Part shown: positions 8,688-17,166 of the stretch, piece after piece | Layout of the letters: the number at the start of each line of letters is the position of its first letter | Position numbering within the stretch: the stretch's first letter is position 1 | Source: Sulfuritalea sp. | GTDB taxonomy: Bacteria; Pseudomonadota; Gammaproteobacteria; Burkholderiales; Rhodocyclaceae | Direction: 5' to 3' | DNA: 40,995 nt | NCBI GenBank assembly: GCA_016716965.1 | Contig: JADJUP010000004.1 | Span: forward strand, 1-40,995 | Notes under the pieces: model-generated | Databases searched by the model: none | Seen by the model: the letters and a program-made list of their open reading frames with translations, nothing else | Told to the model about the DNA's origin: nothing | Position numbers and translations under genes: made by a program

Positions 8688-11429
8688 ATGCTGCGGCACG
8701 CGACATTCTGGAACAGCCTCGCGGGGGTGCTCATCCTGGCGATCGTTTCCGCCACACCGATCATGATGAGTTCGATCATGGACCGCGGTTACGAGGTCGC
8801 CAAACTTGCGCTTGCCAATCCTCTGGCATTCCTGGCGCTGGCATCTATCCTGATGGCCGGTGGCTGGCGCGAGCAAGGCTCGACCTCCGGCGAAGCGAGG
8901 GTTGCCACGTTGTGCTTCCTCGCATTTCTCCTGCTGGCGGGAATCTCGACCGTGCTGTCGGCACATCCGGCCGTAGCGTTCTTCGGCGGCTATTTCAGGC
9001 GCGAAGGGCTTCTCGCGTGGACCGTCTATGCCGCGTTCTTCATCGCGGTCCTGCGCTGGACACAGGGCCGTTCCCAAGCTGGCGTTGTCGAGGTCGTGGA
9101 AGTACTCCTGCTTGCCAGCGTCATCCCTGCCACCTATGCGATCCAGCAACGCCTGGGCCTGGATTTCTTTTTCGTTGGCAATCGCGATCCGGGGCGGCCG
9201 AACGGAACGCTGGGCAATCCGGTGTTCCTTGGTGCCTATTTCGCGATGCTGCTGCCGATCACGGCGGTCCGTTGCTGGCTGGGGCGGCGTCGCCTTGCCG
9301 AGTTGGCGCTGTGGCTACCGATCGTCCTGCTGCAGGCGACCGGCCTGCTTATATCGCAGAGTCGGGGACCGCTGCTGGCTCTGGTCGTTGGTTCGGGATT
9401 ACTGGCCGTACTCGCGGCCGGATTCAGGCGGTCGCGGGGCACCTTTGTGACCATCGGGGTGATGTTGGCCACTGTCGTCGCCGTGCTGGTACTGATCAAT
9501 GCCAATGCCACCGCCCAGCGCATGGCCCGCGACCTGCCGGTGCTCGGACGGCTGATATACAACCTCGAAGGCAGCCAGCCCGGAACTTTGACCTCGCTTG
9601 CTTCGCGCAGCACGGCGGCACGCCTTGGCATCTGGAAGGCGGCCACGGATACTTATATGGAGGCACCCACCTCCGCGAAACTGATCGGATTCGGCCCGGA
9701 GTCCGCATCCACCCACTATTACCCGTACCTGCCCGACGAGGTGATGCAGGTCGACGGCTATTGGCAGTCGAACTCCTATGACCGGTTCCACGCCGACACG
9801 CTCGATATCACTTTGAACTACGGGATCTTCGGCTGGCTTGCTTACTTCGGCATATTCAGCGCGGTCTTTGCGGCGGCAGCCAGGGCGCTCTTCGGTGTCG
9901 GTGGCAGGTGGCTCTATCTGGCGTTCGCACTGATACCCGTGGCAGTCGCTGCGATTGCCGCCGGCTTGGCGCGATTCGTCGGCCTGCCATCGACGATGGT
10001 GCCCGCCGCGGGTATCGGCATCGGCGGTGGCTGGCTGCTCCTTTTTCTCGCCTTTTCCTGGCGCGCCTCCCGTAATGGCTTGCCCGAAAGCCTTCGGTCG
10101 CGCCCGGCAATGTGGGCGCTGCTGGCGGCGCTCACCTCGTCGCTGCTGGTGTTCTGGATCGACGTCCAGGTGAACATCCCGACTCTGACCAGCAGACTGA
10201 TTTCGTTCGGAATTGCGGCCCTCGTACTTGCCCTGGCATCGGCATTGCAGAACCCGGCCAGCGACGAAAGTCCCGTGGTGGCGACCACCCCATCGTGGGC
10301 AGTCGTGTTCCCGATCATTGCCGCCTGCGCGAGTTTCCTGCCGGCGGTGGCTCTGGATGCGAGCATGCGCGCCCAGGAAACCGATCGGTGGTGGCTGAGC
10401 GGGATTTCCATCGGATTGCTGCTGGCGTTCGGCGCGCTCCACGCATGGATGCGCTGCGCAGCCGACAGCAATCGCCAGGCGCACTTGATGCGCTGGACCA
10501 CGATCGTCACGGGATTCGCGGCCACCTATGCAATCCTGCATTGGCTACTGGTACCGAATGTCGGACCGCTTATCGATCCGCAGAATGTCGCGCGACTCAC
10601 CGGTATCGCTGGCATCGGTGGCCTGTTCATTCTGCTGATCTCCATTGCGACGGCGGCGACGGCCTGGCGGCAGGCTCGGACGACGGCAGAATCCCTGATT
10701 CCCACGCGTTCCATGGTCGTGGCACTTCCAGCATTCGTCCTCGCCGGACTGGCCGGGTTCTTCGCCCTGACGGCGCTCAAGGCAGACATCGGATCGACCG
10801 TCGGAAGTTGGGCGGCAAGCAAGCAGCCAGAAGTCAGCGATCGGATCCTGTTGGCGACGATACGCGCGATGCCGCACGAGCGCCACTACCAGAGGCAGCG
10901 AACCTTCGATTTGCTCGCCCGCGCCATGGAAGAGGTGAAGCGCTCAAGCTCACCCGAAAACTTTCCGAAAATTCGCGGCCTGCTGGATCAAGCCGAAGAC
11001 CAGGCGCGGGAGAGTTTGCGCCGCTTTCCTGCTGACCCATGGATAGTACTTGCGGTTGCCAACGTGATGCAGATACGTGCACTTCCTGCAATTCGACCAA
11101 TTGCACCTGAAAATGGCCAAAATGCCGCACTGGAAGCCGATGAGCTTTTCGCAAGAGCCTACAAAATATTCCCCAACCAGCCATTGCTGCTACGAAACTG
11201 GGCTCAGTTAAGGTTCAATGAAGGGGACAATTGGGGCGCATTTCGCCTGCTTGACCGGATGGAGGACACCATACCCAACGAGGTTGAGCCATACGCCGAG
11301 CGGGTGATAATGGCAAAACAAATCAATGACATGGATACTGTCAACGAGACCATAGAACGAGCCAGGCAACGGCTGGACGAAAGCGGAATTCAACGCCTGC
11401 TGGCTGTTGCCGGGATACAACAGAAATAG
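8688..11429 (+). CDS. O-antigen ligase/polymerase-like membrane protein with C-terminal helical repeat region
   Basis: A 913-residue protein. The first about 690 residues are mostly hydrophobic helices. The pattern around FFGGYFRREGLLAW, DPGRPNGTLGNPVFLGAYFAML and a periplasmic loop with SRSTAARLGIW, then GFGPESASTHY and FHADTLDITLNYGIFG is that of Wzy/WaaL/PglL-type (Wzy_C) enzymes that polymerise or ligate lipid-linked glycans in the periplasm. Residues from about 740 onward are soluble and helical (LLDQAEDQARESLRRFPADPW, then ALEADELFARAYKIFPNQPLL), resembling tetratricopeptide repeats. It directly follows the WecA-like gene. Ligase, polymerase and protein O-glycosyltransferase cannot be separated from sequence alone. 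Confidence 0.85.
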   Translation: MLRHATFWNSLAGVLILAIVSATPIMMSSIMDRGYEVAKLALANPLAFLALASILMAGGWREQGSTSGEARVATLCFLAFLLLAGISTVLSAHPAVAFFGGYFRREGLLAWTVYAAFFIAVLRWTQGRSQAGVVEVVEVLLLASVIPATYAIQQRLGLDFFFVGNRDPGRPNGTLGNPVFLGAYFAMLLPITAVRCWLGRRRLAELALWLPIVLLQATGLLISQSRGPLLALVVGSGLLAVLAAGFRRSRGTFVTIGVMLATVVAVLVLINANATAQRMARDLPVLGRLIYNLEGSQPGTLTSLASRSTAARLGIWKAATDTYMEAPTSAKLIGFGPESASTHYYPYLPDEVMQVDGYWQSNSYDRFHADTLDITLNYGIFGWLAYFGIFSAVFAAAARALFGVGGRWLYLAFALIPVAVAAIAAGLARFVGLPSTMVPAAGIGIGGGWLLLFLAFSWRASRNGLPESLRSRPAMWALLAALTSSLLVFWIDVQVNIPTLTSRLISFGIAALVLALASALQNPASDESPVVATTPSWAVVFPIIAACASFLPAVALDASMRAQETDRWWLSGISIGLLLAFGALHAWMRCAADSNRQAHLMRWTTIVTGFAATYAILHWLLVPNVGPLIDPQNVARLTGIAGIGGLFILLISIATAATAWRQARTTAESLIPTRSMVVALPAFVLAGLAGFFALTALKADIGSTVGSWAASKQPEVSDRILLATIRAMPHERHYQRQRTFDLLARAMEEVKRSSSPENFPKIRGLLDQAEDQARESLRRFPADPWIVLAVANVMQIRALPAIRPIAPENGQNAALEADELFARAYKIFPNQPLLLRNWAQLRFNEGDNWGAFRLLDRMEDTIPNEVEPYAERVIMAKQINDMDTVNETIERARQRLDESGIQRLLAVAGIQQK

Positions 11430-11542
11430 CCTCAGCATAATCTTTGCGGACACGTCGGCGGCAAATCTGATAATATTGGCACCTAGTAGCCAAGCCTTGT
11501 GGCAAGGCATTAATTCGAAAGCAATAAGGGGGCAATAGAGCC

Positions 11543-12616
11543 ATGCGGATTTCAACAAGCGTTTCAATCAAAACACTCATCGCCCTTGGCGTAGTCGGCG
11601 CAAGCGGACTGGCAGCAGCCCAGTCGTCGTCGACGCAAGCAGCCGCCGCGGCAGCTCAACCCAGCAACAATCCGGGTCTGGTTGCCGGGTTGCTGACCAC
11701 AACGGGTGCTGCTACTGCATCCACCATCGGCAGCACGGTCGGCGCGATCGCAGGCGCGGCGGCCGGGGCGGGTGGCGGTGCGGTGGTGGTCTCTGCGCTT
11801 CCCGCCGGCGTTACGCGATTGGCCCTTCCGGGGCAAGGCGGAACCGGTGCAGCCGCGGCCCCTGGCGGCAAGGCGTGGAACGCGTGGTTCGCGGTTTCCC
11901 GAAACACGGTTTCGTATGATTACGCTCCCCTGCAATCCAGCGGCAATGTCCGTGTTGGCCTGATCGGCGTCGATTACACCTTCAACAACAATATCGTGGC
12001 CGGCTTGGCGATCGCTGGCGACAAGACAGACATCAACCTGAACTTCATCGGCGGCAAGCTGACCGGCAAGGGAACCACCTATTCGCCGTATGTCGGCATA
12101 CCGCTGAACAAGAACTGGTCTGCCGACGTGTCGGTTGGCTGGGGCAAGACCACGGTCGATACCGAGATCACCGGCATCACCAGCCGGATGACGGACAATC
12201 GTCGTACGGCAAGCTTGGGCATGTCGTATCGCCGGATGGCTGGCAACGACAACAAGTGGATGCTTACCGGTCGCGGTTCCTACCTCGCGGTCAGGGACAA
12301 GCTCGGCGCCTACACGATGTCCAATGGAACCTTCGTTCCGGATTCGAGCGTAAGCCTGTCGCAACTGCGCTTCGGCGGTCAGGCGGCCTACAACCTCGGC
12401 GTCCTCGTTCCGTATGCGGGCCTGAACTACATCTACGACGTCAGCGCACCGAGCCAGGCGGGTGCCGCCAACGACCGCGATGCCTTCCAGGCCGTACTTG
12501 GCTTGAAGTTCAGCGTCCCGAGCGGCTTCTACGGTGGCCTGCAGTACTCGTCCGAACTTAACCGCAGCCAGATCAAGAACAACCAGATCATGCTGAACAT
12601 GGGCGCGCGCTTCTAA
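11543..12616 (+). CDS. Outer-membrane beta-barrel protein (autotransporter-barrel-like)
   Basis: A 357-residue protein with a signal peptide (cleavage near GLAAA-QSS, residue 26), a Gly/Ala-rich segment (about 40-115), then a region of alternating hydrophobic strands with tight turns (VRVGLIGVDYTF, then WSADVSVGWGKTTVDTE, then ASLGMSYRRM, then FYGGLQYSSELN) ending in M-G-A-R-F. A terminal Phe is the recognition signal of Bam-assembled barrels. The barrel size (about 230 residues, 10-12 strands) resembles the autotransporter beta-domain or OmpA-like barrels, but the passenger is only a short Gly/Ala-rich stretch. It lies behind the polysaccharide genes with a 113-bp gap and ends just before a strong terminator at 12664. 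Confidence 0.75.
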   Translation: MRISTSVSIKTLIALGVVGASGLAAAQSSSTQAAAAAAQPSNNPGLVAGLLTTTGAATASTIGSTVGAIAGAAAGAGGGAVVVSALPAGVTRLALPGQGGTGAAAAPGGKAWNAWFAVSRNTVSYDYAPLQSSGNVRVGLIGVDYTFNNNIVAGLAIAGDKTDINLNFIGGKLTGKGTTYSPYVGIPLNKNWSADVSVGWGKTTVDTEITGITSRMTDNRRTASLGMSYRRMAGNDNKWMLTGRGSYLAVRDKLGAYTMSNGTFVPDSSVSLSQLRFGGQAAYNLGVLVPYAGLNYIYDVSAPSQAGAANDRDAFQAVLGLKFSVPSGFYGGLQYSSELNRSQIKNNQIMLNMGARF

Positions 12617-12660
12617 GTTCGTTTGCTTGTCGGCAGTCGAACGCCGACGACTCGCACCAA

Positions 12661-13488
12661 ATGAAACTGCCGAATTGGGTCATCCCCGGTTCGGCAGTTT
12701 TTTTTCTGGGCGCTTGTGTCCTGCTTCAGGCACCCGCCGAACAGGCGCGGGCCATCGCGAGCGAGGCGGGGTTCTCGTCCATAGAACTTCCGGACAAGCG
12801 ACTGAAAGGATTCCTCAGGCTCAGATCAGCGCCCGGCGCGTTCAGCACACTTACCGTCTATATCGAAAGCGATGGCGCCCCCTGGCGGGTACCCGATGAA
12901 CCGCCATTCGACCCGACCCCTCACAAACCGATGGTGCTGCAGATGGCGGCCTCTGACCCCGGCGGCGCAGTGGCCTACCTTGGTCGTCCCTGCCAGTACC
13001 TCGATTCGACCGCACTGGCGCAATGCGACCCGGCCTTGTGGATGCTCGGCCGCTTCAGCGAGGATGCGGTAGCGGCAACGAATGCCTCTTTGCACGCCAT
13101 GAAGAAGCGCACCCAGGCCTCGTCAGTCAATATCGTCGGTTATTCCGGTGGCGGCGCAATAGCTGCGTTGGTCGCCGCCCGGCGTGACGATGTCAATTGT
13201 CTGGTGACGGTCGCCGCACCCCTCGATTCCGATGCCTGGACTGCCGCGATCGGAGTATCAAGACTGAGTTACTCGATAAACCCGGCCGACCATGCAGGAA
13301 AACTCGGGCCTCTACGCCAAACACATTTCCGAGGCCGGAAGGACACCCTTGTGCCGCCGGCAACAACACGCCGGTTTCTGACAAAGGTTCCGGGCGCAAG
13401 AGTCATCGACAAGGACGACTACGACCATCAATGCTGCTGGAAGGAAGACTGGGCGGAACTGCGAGCCCAGTCCTGCCTGGCAAGATAG
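12661..13488 (+). CDS. Putative lipoprotein with alpha/beta-hydrolase fold
   Basis: A 275-residue protein. The N-terminus (MKLPNWVIPGSAVFFLGAC) has a lipobox, L-G-A-C, with Cys19 as the likely lipidated residue. The body has a nucleophile elbow G-Y-S-G-G-G preceded by S-S-V-N-I-V, then a beta strand with NCLVTVAAPLDSDAW. Later DTLVPPATT and a C-terminal D-H-Q-C-C could supply the catalytic Asp and His. This fits a serine esterase or lipase-like fold; the substrate is unknown. The start codon lies just before a strong intrinsic terminator, so the first 15 codons double as terminator stem, loop and T-tract. The lipoprotein signal depends on those codons, which supports the start. Transcripts from upstream should mostly end here, so it may be expressed only by readthrough or from an unseen promoter. 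Confidence 0.75.
   Translation: MKLPNWVIPGSAVFFLGACVLLQAPAEQARAIASEAGFSSIELPDKRLKGFLRLRSAPGAFSTLTVYIESDGAPWRVPDEPPFDPTPHKPMVLQMAASDPGGAVAYLGRPCQYLDSTALAQCDPALWMLGRFSEDAVAATNASLHAMKKRTQASSVNIVGYSGGGAIAALVAARRDDVNCLVTVAAPLDSDAWTAAIGVSRLSYSINPADHAGKLGPLRQTHFRGRKDTLVPPATTRRFLTKVPGARVIDKDDYDHQCCWKEDWAELRAQSCLAR
12664..12705 (+). terminator. Intrinsic terminator overlapping the next gene's start
   Basis: AAACTGCCGAA (12664-12674) pairs perfectly with TTCGGCAGTTT (12690-12700). The 15-base loop can form an inner GGG/CCC pair. A run of eight T ends at 12705. It lies 48 bp after the barrel gene stop and inside codons 2-15 of the following hydrolase gene. Confidence 0.85.
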
Positions 13489-13507
13489 CCGGGAATCAGC
13501 AGGCGAT

Positions 13508-14221
13508 TCAGCGGAACATCGGCATCTGCTGGATCACGTTTACCGGTTGCATCGTCAGGGACTGCATCAGCGAATCGAATCCGCCACCCTGCTGCAGGAA
13601 AACCGGCGTCGAGTCGAGTATGTACAGCGGCGCCTCACCCGGCTTCGGCTTGTCGGGTGCAAATGCCGTCTGTTCCTTGCTCACATCCAGGGAGGGGCCT
13701 GCCGCCAGCTTGATGTTGGTCGCTCCGTCATGGACGAAGTCATAAACGCCGGCGCGGGCCTCCGGTGTGTCTTCGGCGACGATGGCGACTTCAAAATCCG
13801 TGCCGCGAATCCCGACCGTAGCAGTCGAGGCGGTCACCTGCACGCGATCACGCGACGTCTTGCCTATCAGGCCCGTCAGGAAGCGCGCAGCGCCCCGGAG
13901 CAGCGAGAACTGGGCGGAATCCGTCGATTTCTTTTCAAACTTGAAGTCATCCAGTTTGAATTGCGTGTTCGGCCGCAGCGCGACCACGGATTCGTCGGCC
14001 AACTTGATAACAACCTCGCTCTTGGCCTGGGTGGTTACCGTATCACCCGACTGTATCTTTTCGTTCGGCCCGGCCTTGCGCGATTGCTTGTCGGCACCGG
14101 TCACCGTGACGTCGCCGGACATCTTGTCGATGGACCCTGACTCGGCGGCGAAGACCGCGCCAGCAAGCGCAAGCAGGAAGATCGAAAAACCGAGTTTCCT
14201 TGCTGAATGAAATGACTTCAT
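13508..14221 (-). CDS. FecR-domain secreted protein
   Basis: A 237-residue protein with a signal peptide (LGFSIFLLALAGAVFAAE, cleavage near residue 26) followed by a FecR-type beta-rich domain: GSIDKMSGDVTVTGADKQSR, then IQSGDTVTTQAKSEVVIKLAD, then LRPNTQFKLDDF, then STATVGIRGTDFEV. Classic FecR is a membrane anti-sigma regulator, but this short exported form lacks the N-terminal anti-sigma part and has no sigma factor nearby, so a structural or surface role is as likely. The last about 60 residues are Pro/Gln-rich. It ends 19 bp from the hydrolase gene (convergent). Its leader, going upstream from 14221, contains a wide-spaced inverted repeat. Confidence 0.85.
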   Translation of the reverse strand: MKSFHSARKLGFSIFLLALAGAVFAAESGSIDKMSGDVTVTGADKQSRKAGPNEKIQSGDTVTTQAKSEVVIKLADESVVALRPNTQFKLDDFKFEKKSTDSAQFSLLRGAARFLTGLIGKTSRDRVQVTASTATVGIRGTDFEVAIVAEDTPEARAGVYDFVHDGATNIKLAAGPSLDVSKEQTAFAPDKPKPGEAPLYILDSTPVFLQQGGGFDSLMQSLTMQPVNVIQQMPMFR

Positions 14222-14232
14222 TTTGATGTTCT

Positions 14233-14327
14233 CCAGACGGGACGTCTTTATGACGCGACTTTTTCAGATTAAACCATCAGGTACGATCATTCAAGGAAAT
14301 ATGACCGGAACAAGGAGTCCCGTCTGG
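14233..14327. repeat. 11-bp inverted repeat in the fecR-like leader
   Basis: CCAGACGGGAC (14233-14243) and GTCCCGTCTGG (14317-14327) are perfect reverse complements 73 bp apart, just upstream of the FecR-domain start codon on the minus strand. No T-tract follows. Confidence 0.7.
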
Positions 14328-14381
14328 CAAGAAGAGTCGCCGGAAAGCCGGACTTCACTGCGCAGGGCACTTCAAGGATCA

Positions 14382-14458
<77 letters not shown>

Positions 14459-14541
14459 ATGGTATTAGGTGGCATGGCATGACATGCGGGAACGGGCGGA
14501 ATGCTGCTGCCCGAGAGTCATCCTTGCAAACCCTGCGAGAA

Positions 14542-15510
14542 TCAAAACCTTCTTTGAACCGCAAAGTCCGCCAATTGTAGCAGCGTTTCCCTGAACTTTG
14601 AATCCGGCAATGCGGCAAGAGCCGCTTTTGCCAGTTCGGCTTCCGCCACTCCATGGCGATGTGCCGCATCCAGCGCACCGCTGGAGCGCACTGCAGCCAG
14701 CACCTCGACGAAATGTTCTCCGCTTGCGTTCTCGATCGCGGCACGGACCAAAGTCGCCTGCTCGGGTTTGCCATGTTGAATGACATGAATGAGCGGCAGC
14801 GTTGGCTTGCCCTCGGCCAGATCGTCGCCCAGGTGCTTGCCGGTTTCCGCTTCCTGCCCGGAATAGTCGAGCACATCGTCGATCAGCTGGAAGGCGGTAC
14901 CGATGTGGGTGCCGTAGGCAGCCAAAGCCTGCTCCATGGCTTCGCTGGCTTCACCCAAGATCGCACCGAGGCGACCTGCCGCCTCGAACAGCTTTGCCGT
15001 CTTGTAGCGAATCACCTGAAGGTAGTCATCCACTTCGATGTCGGCATTTCGGCAGTTCATCAGTTGCAAAACCTCGCCCTCTGCAATCGTATTGGTCGCG
15101 TCCGCGAGTACCTGCATCACCCGCATGCTGCCGACACCGACCATGATCTGGAATGCGCGGGAATAAAGGAAATCGCCCACCAGGACGCTGGCAGGATTGC
15201 CGAATACCGCGTTGGCCGTATCGCGACCGCGACGCAGCGAGGATTCATCGACGACATCGTCATGCAGCAATGTGGCGGTATGGATGAACTCGACCACGGC
15301 GGCCAGTTCGTGATGGCGGGTGCCGGAATAGCCGCAGGCACCGGCGGCCAGCAGCACAAGCGCCGGGCGCATGCGCTTGCCGCCGGCGGAGATGATGTAT
15401 TCGGCGACCTGGCGGACCAGCGCCACGTCAGAATGCAAACGAACTCGAACTACGGCGTCGACTGCGCGCATGTCGGCGTCAATCGGGGCATACAGGCTGG
15501 AAAAGTCCAC
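14542..15510 (-). CDS. ispB: Octaprenyl diphosphate synthase
   Basis: A trans-polyprenyl synthase that extends farnesyl diphosphate with isopentenyl diphosphate to make the ubiquinone side chain. Both Asp-rich motifs are present: LLHDDVVDESSLRRG and FQLIDDVLDYSG. GGKRMRP and EGEVLQLMN also fit. I chose GTG at 15510 because it starts VDFSSLYAPIDADM, which aligns residue for residue with the E. coli IspB N-terminus (recalled) and gives 322 residues against 323. A longer frame reaches back to 15717, but the extension has no family resemblance and contains a good sigma70 promoter (15542-15570). The tRNA-Pro gene lies downstream and argH is divergent. Confidence 0.93.
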   Translation of the reverse strand: MDFSSLYAPIDADMRAVDAVVRVRLHSDVALVRQVAEYIISAGGKRMRPALVLLAAGACGYSGTRHHELAAVVEFIHTATLLHDDVVDESSLRRGRDTANAVFGNPASVLVGDFLYSRAFQIMVGVGSMRVMQVLADATNTIAEGEVLQLMNCRNADIEVDDYLQVIRYKTAKLFEAAGRLGAILGEASEAMEQALAAYGTHIGTAFQLIDDVLDYSGQEAETGKHLGDDLAEGKPTLPLIHVIQHGKPEQATLVRAAIENASGEHFVEVLAAVRSSGALDAAHRHGVAEAELAKAALAALPDSKFRETLLQLADFAVQRRF

Positions 15511-15541
15511 GGCGGATATCGGAAGCTGAAGCGAAAGCGCG

Positions 15542-15570
15542 ATGTTAGGCGGCACATCGGTCGGCGTCAA
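15542..15570 (-). promoter_or_regulatory. Sigma70-type promoter of ispB
   Basis: On the minus strand TTGACG (15570-15565) and TAACAT (15547-15542) are separated by 17 bases. Transcription would start near 15535, about 25 bases before the chosen GTG. Its place inside the longer open frame helps decide the start. Confidence 0.6.
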
Positions 15571-15759
15571 CGGAAGTCCTGCTGCCAGGATGACAGGGGG
15601 TTTCCCCTTATACTTCGAGCTTGAGTTGGTGAACTTTCTCCTATGATTTTCCAGTGTTTTTGATTTCCAGCGCGGTACCGGATGCCGATTCGCCGGTCTC
15701 CGGTCTGTGGGAACCAACGTTCAACCGCATCGCTTGCCTGCCGCAACAGCAATTCCATC

Positions 15760-17163
15760 ATGAGCCCTCCGAAACCTTCCGCCCCCCAATCTCCCCAGGC
15801 CGCCTGGTCGGGGCGCTTTTCCGAGCCCGTTTCCGATCTGGTCAAGCGATACACTGCTTCGGTATTTTTCGACCGCCGGATGTGGCGGCAGGACATCCGT
15901 GCATCGCTGGCGCATGCCCGCATGCTGGCGCGCCAATCCATCATCGCTGCCACGGACCTCGCGGCGATCGAACAGGGTATGGCCACGATAGCCGGCGAGA
16001 TCGAGGCCGGCAGTTTCAACTGGAACCTCGACGATGAGGATGTGCACCTCAACATCGAGAAGCGCCTCACGTCGCTTGTCGGCGATGCCGGCAAACGCCT
16101 GCATACCGGCCGCTCGCGCAACGATCAGGTGGCAACAGACATCCGGCTCTGGTTACGCGACACGATTGATGATATTGACATCCTGCTGCGCAACCTCCAG
16201 GTCGCACTGCTTACCGCGGCAGAAACCCATGCCGAGACCCCCATGCCCGGCTTCACCCACCTTCAGGTGGCGCAGCCGGTCAGTTTCGGCCACCACCTGC
16301 TGGCCTATTTCGAGATGCTGCGACGCGATCGCGAGCGCTTTGCCGACTGTCGACGCCGCACCAATCAGCTCCCGCTGGGCGCCGCCGCGCTGGCCGGCAC
16401 CACCTTCCCGATCGACCGCGAATCGGTAGCACGCGAACTCGGCTTCGAGGGCGTTTGCGAAAACTCCCTGGATGCGGTATCCGATCGTGACTTCGCCATC
16501 GAGTTCTGCGCCGCCGCCTCGCTGACCATGACCCACATTTCGCGCTTTTCCGAGGAACTCGTGCTCTGGATGAGTCCGCGGGTCGGCTTCATCGACCTCG
16601 CGGATCGCTTCTGCACCGGATCTTCGATCATGCCGCAGAAGAAGAACCCCGATGTGCCGGAACTGGCTCGCGGCAAGACCGGCCGGGTCTATGGTCACTT
16701 GATGGGACTTTTTACCTTGATGAAAGGTCAGCCGCTGGCTTACAACAAGGACAATCAGGAAGACAAGGAGCCTCTGTTCGATACCGCCGATACGCTGATC
16801 GACACCCTGCGCATTTTCGCCGACATGGTACCGGGCATACGCGTCAAGGCGGATGCCATGGCCGCGGCGCTACGCCAAGGCTACGCCACGGCGACCGACC
16901 TCGCCGACTATCTGGTGAAGAAGGGCCTGCCCTTTCGCGACGCGCATGAGGTGGTTGCCCGCGCCGTGCGCGCCTGCGAGGTGCGCGGATGCGACCTTCC
17001 GGACCTGACGCTGGACGAACTGCGTGGCTTTTCGCCGCTGGTGGCGGAAGATGCCTTTGCGGTGCTGACCGTCGCCGGATCGCTGGCCGCCCGCGACCAT
17101 CTTGGTGGTACCGCTCCGACACAGGTGCGCGCCGCGATCGCGCGATCGCGCGCACGTCTCTGA
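15760..17163 (+). CDS. argH: Argininosuccinate lyase
   Basis: A 467-residue enzyme that splits argininosuccinate into arginine and fumarate, the last step of arginine synthesis. The family signature GSSIMPQKKNPD (near residue 288) carries the catalytic Ser. HTGRSRNDQ, PGFTHLQVAQP and DRDFAIEF are also present. The ATG at 15760 gives MSPPKPSAPQ before the conserved WSGRF; the frame is open further upstream (15682), but without family resemblance. It is about the usual length (457-470). The kinase gene begins 3 bp after its stop, so argH heads a three-gene unit. argJ, another arginine gene, is 22 kb away. Confidence 0.96.
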   Translation: MSPPKPSAPQSPQAAWSGRFSEPVSDLVKRYTASVFFDRRMWRQDIRASLAHARMLARQSIIAATDLAAIEQGMATIAGEIEAGSFNWNLDDEDVHLNIEKRLTSLVGDAGKRLHTGRSRNDQVATDIRLWLRDTIDDIDILLRNLQVALLTAAETHAETPMPGFTHLQVAQPVSFGHHLLAYFEMLRRDRERFADCRRRTNQLPLGAAALAGTTFPIDRESVARELGFEGVCENSLDAVSDRDFAIEFCAAASLTMTHISRFSEELVLWMSPRVGFIDLADRFCTGSSIMPQKKNPDVPELARGKTGRVYGHLMGLFTLMKGQPLAYNKDNQEDKEPLFDTADTLIDTLRIFADMVPGIRVKADAMAAALRQGYATATDLADYLVKKGLPFRDAHEVVARAVRACEVRGCDLPDLTLDELRGFSPLVAEDAFAVLTVAGSLAARDHLGGTAPTQVRAAIARSRARL

Positions 17164-17166
17164 CCG

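Noticed and set aside
7236..10541. Several minus-strand frames opposite the polysaccharide genes.
   Set aside because: They are antisense to clear membrane-protein genes and lack motifs or ribosome-binding sites.
15511..15717. Longer N-terminus for ispB.
   Set aside because: It has no family similarity and overlaps a good promoter; GTG 15510 aligns with the E. coli protein start.
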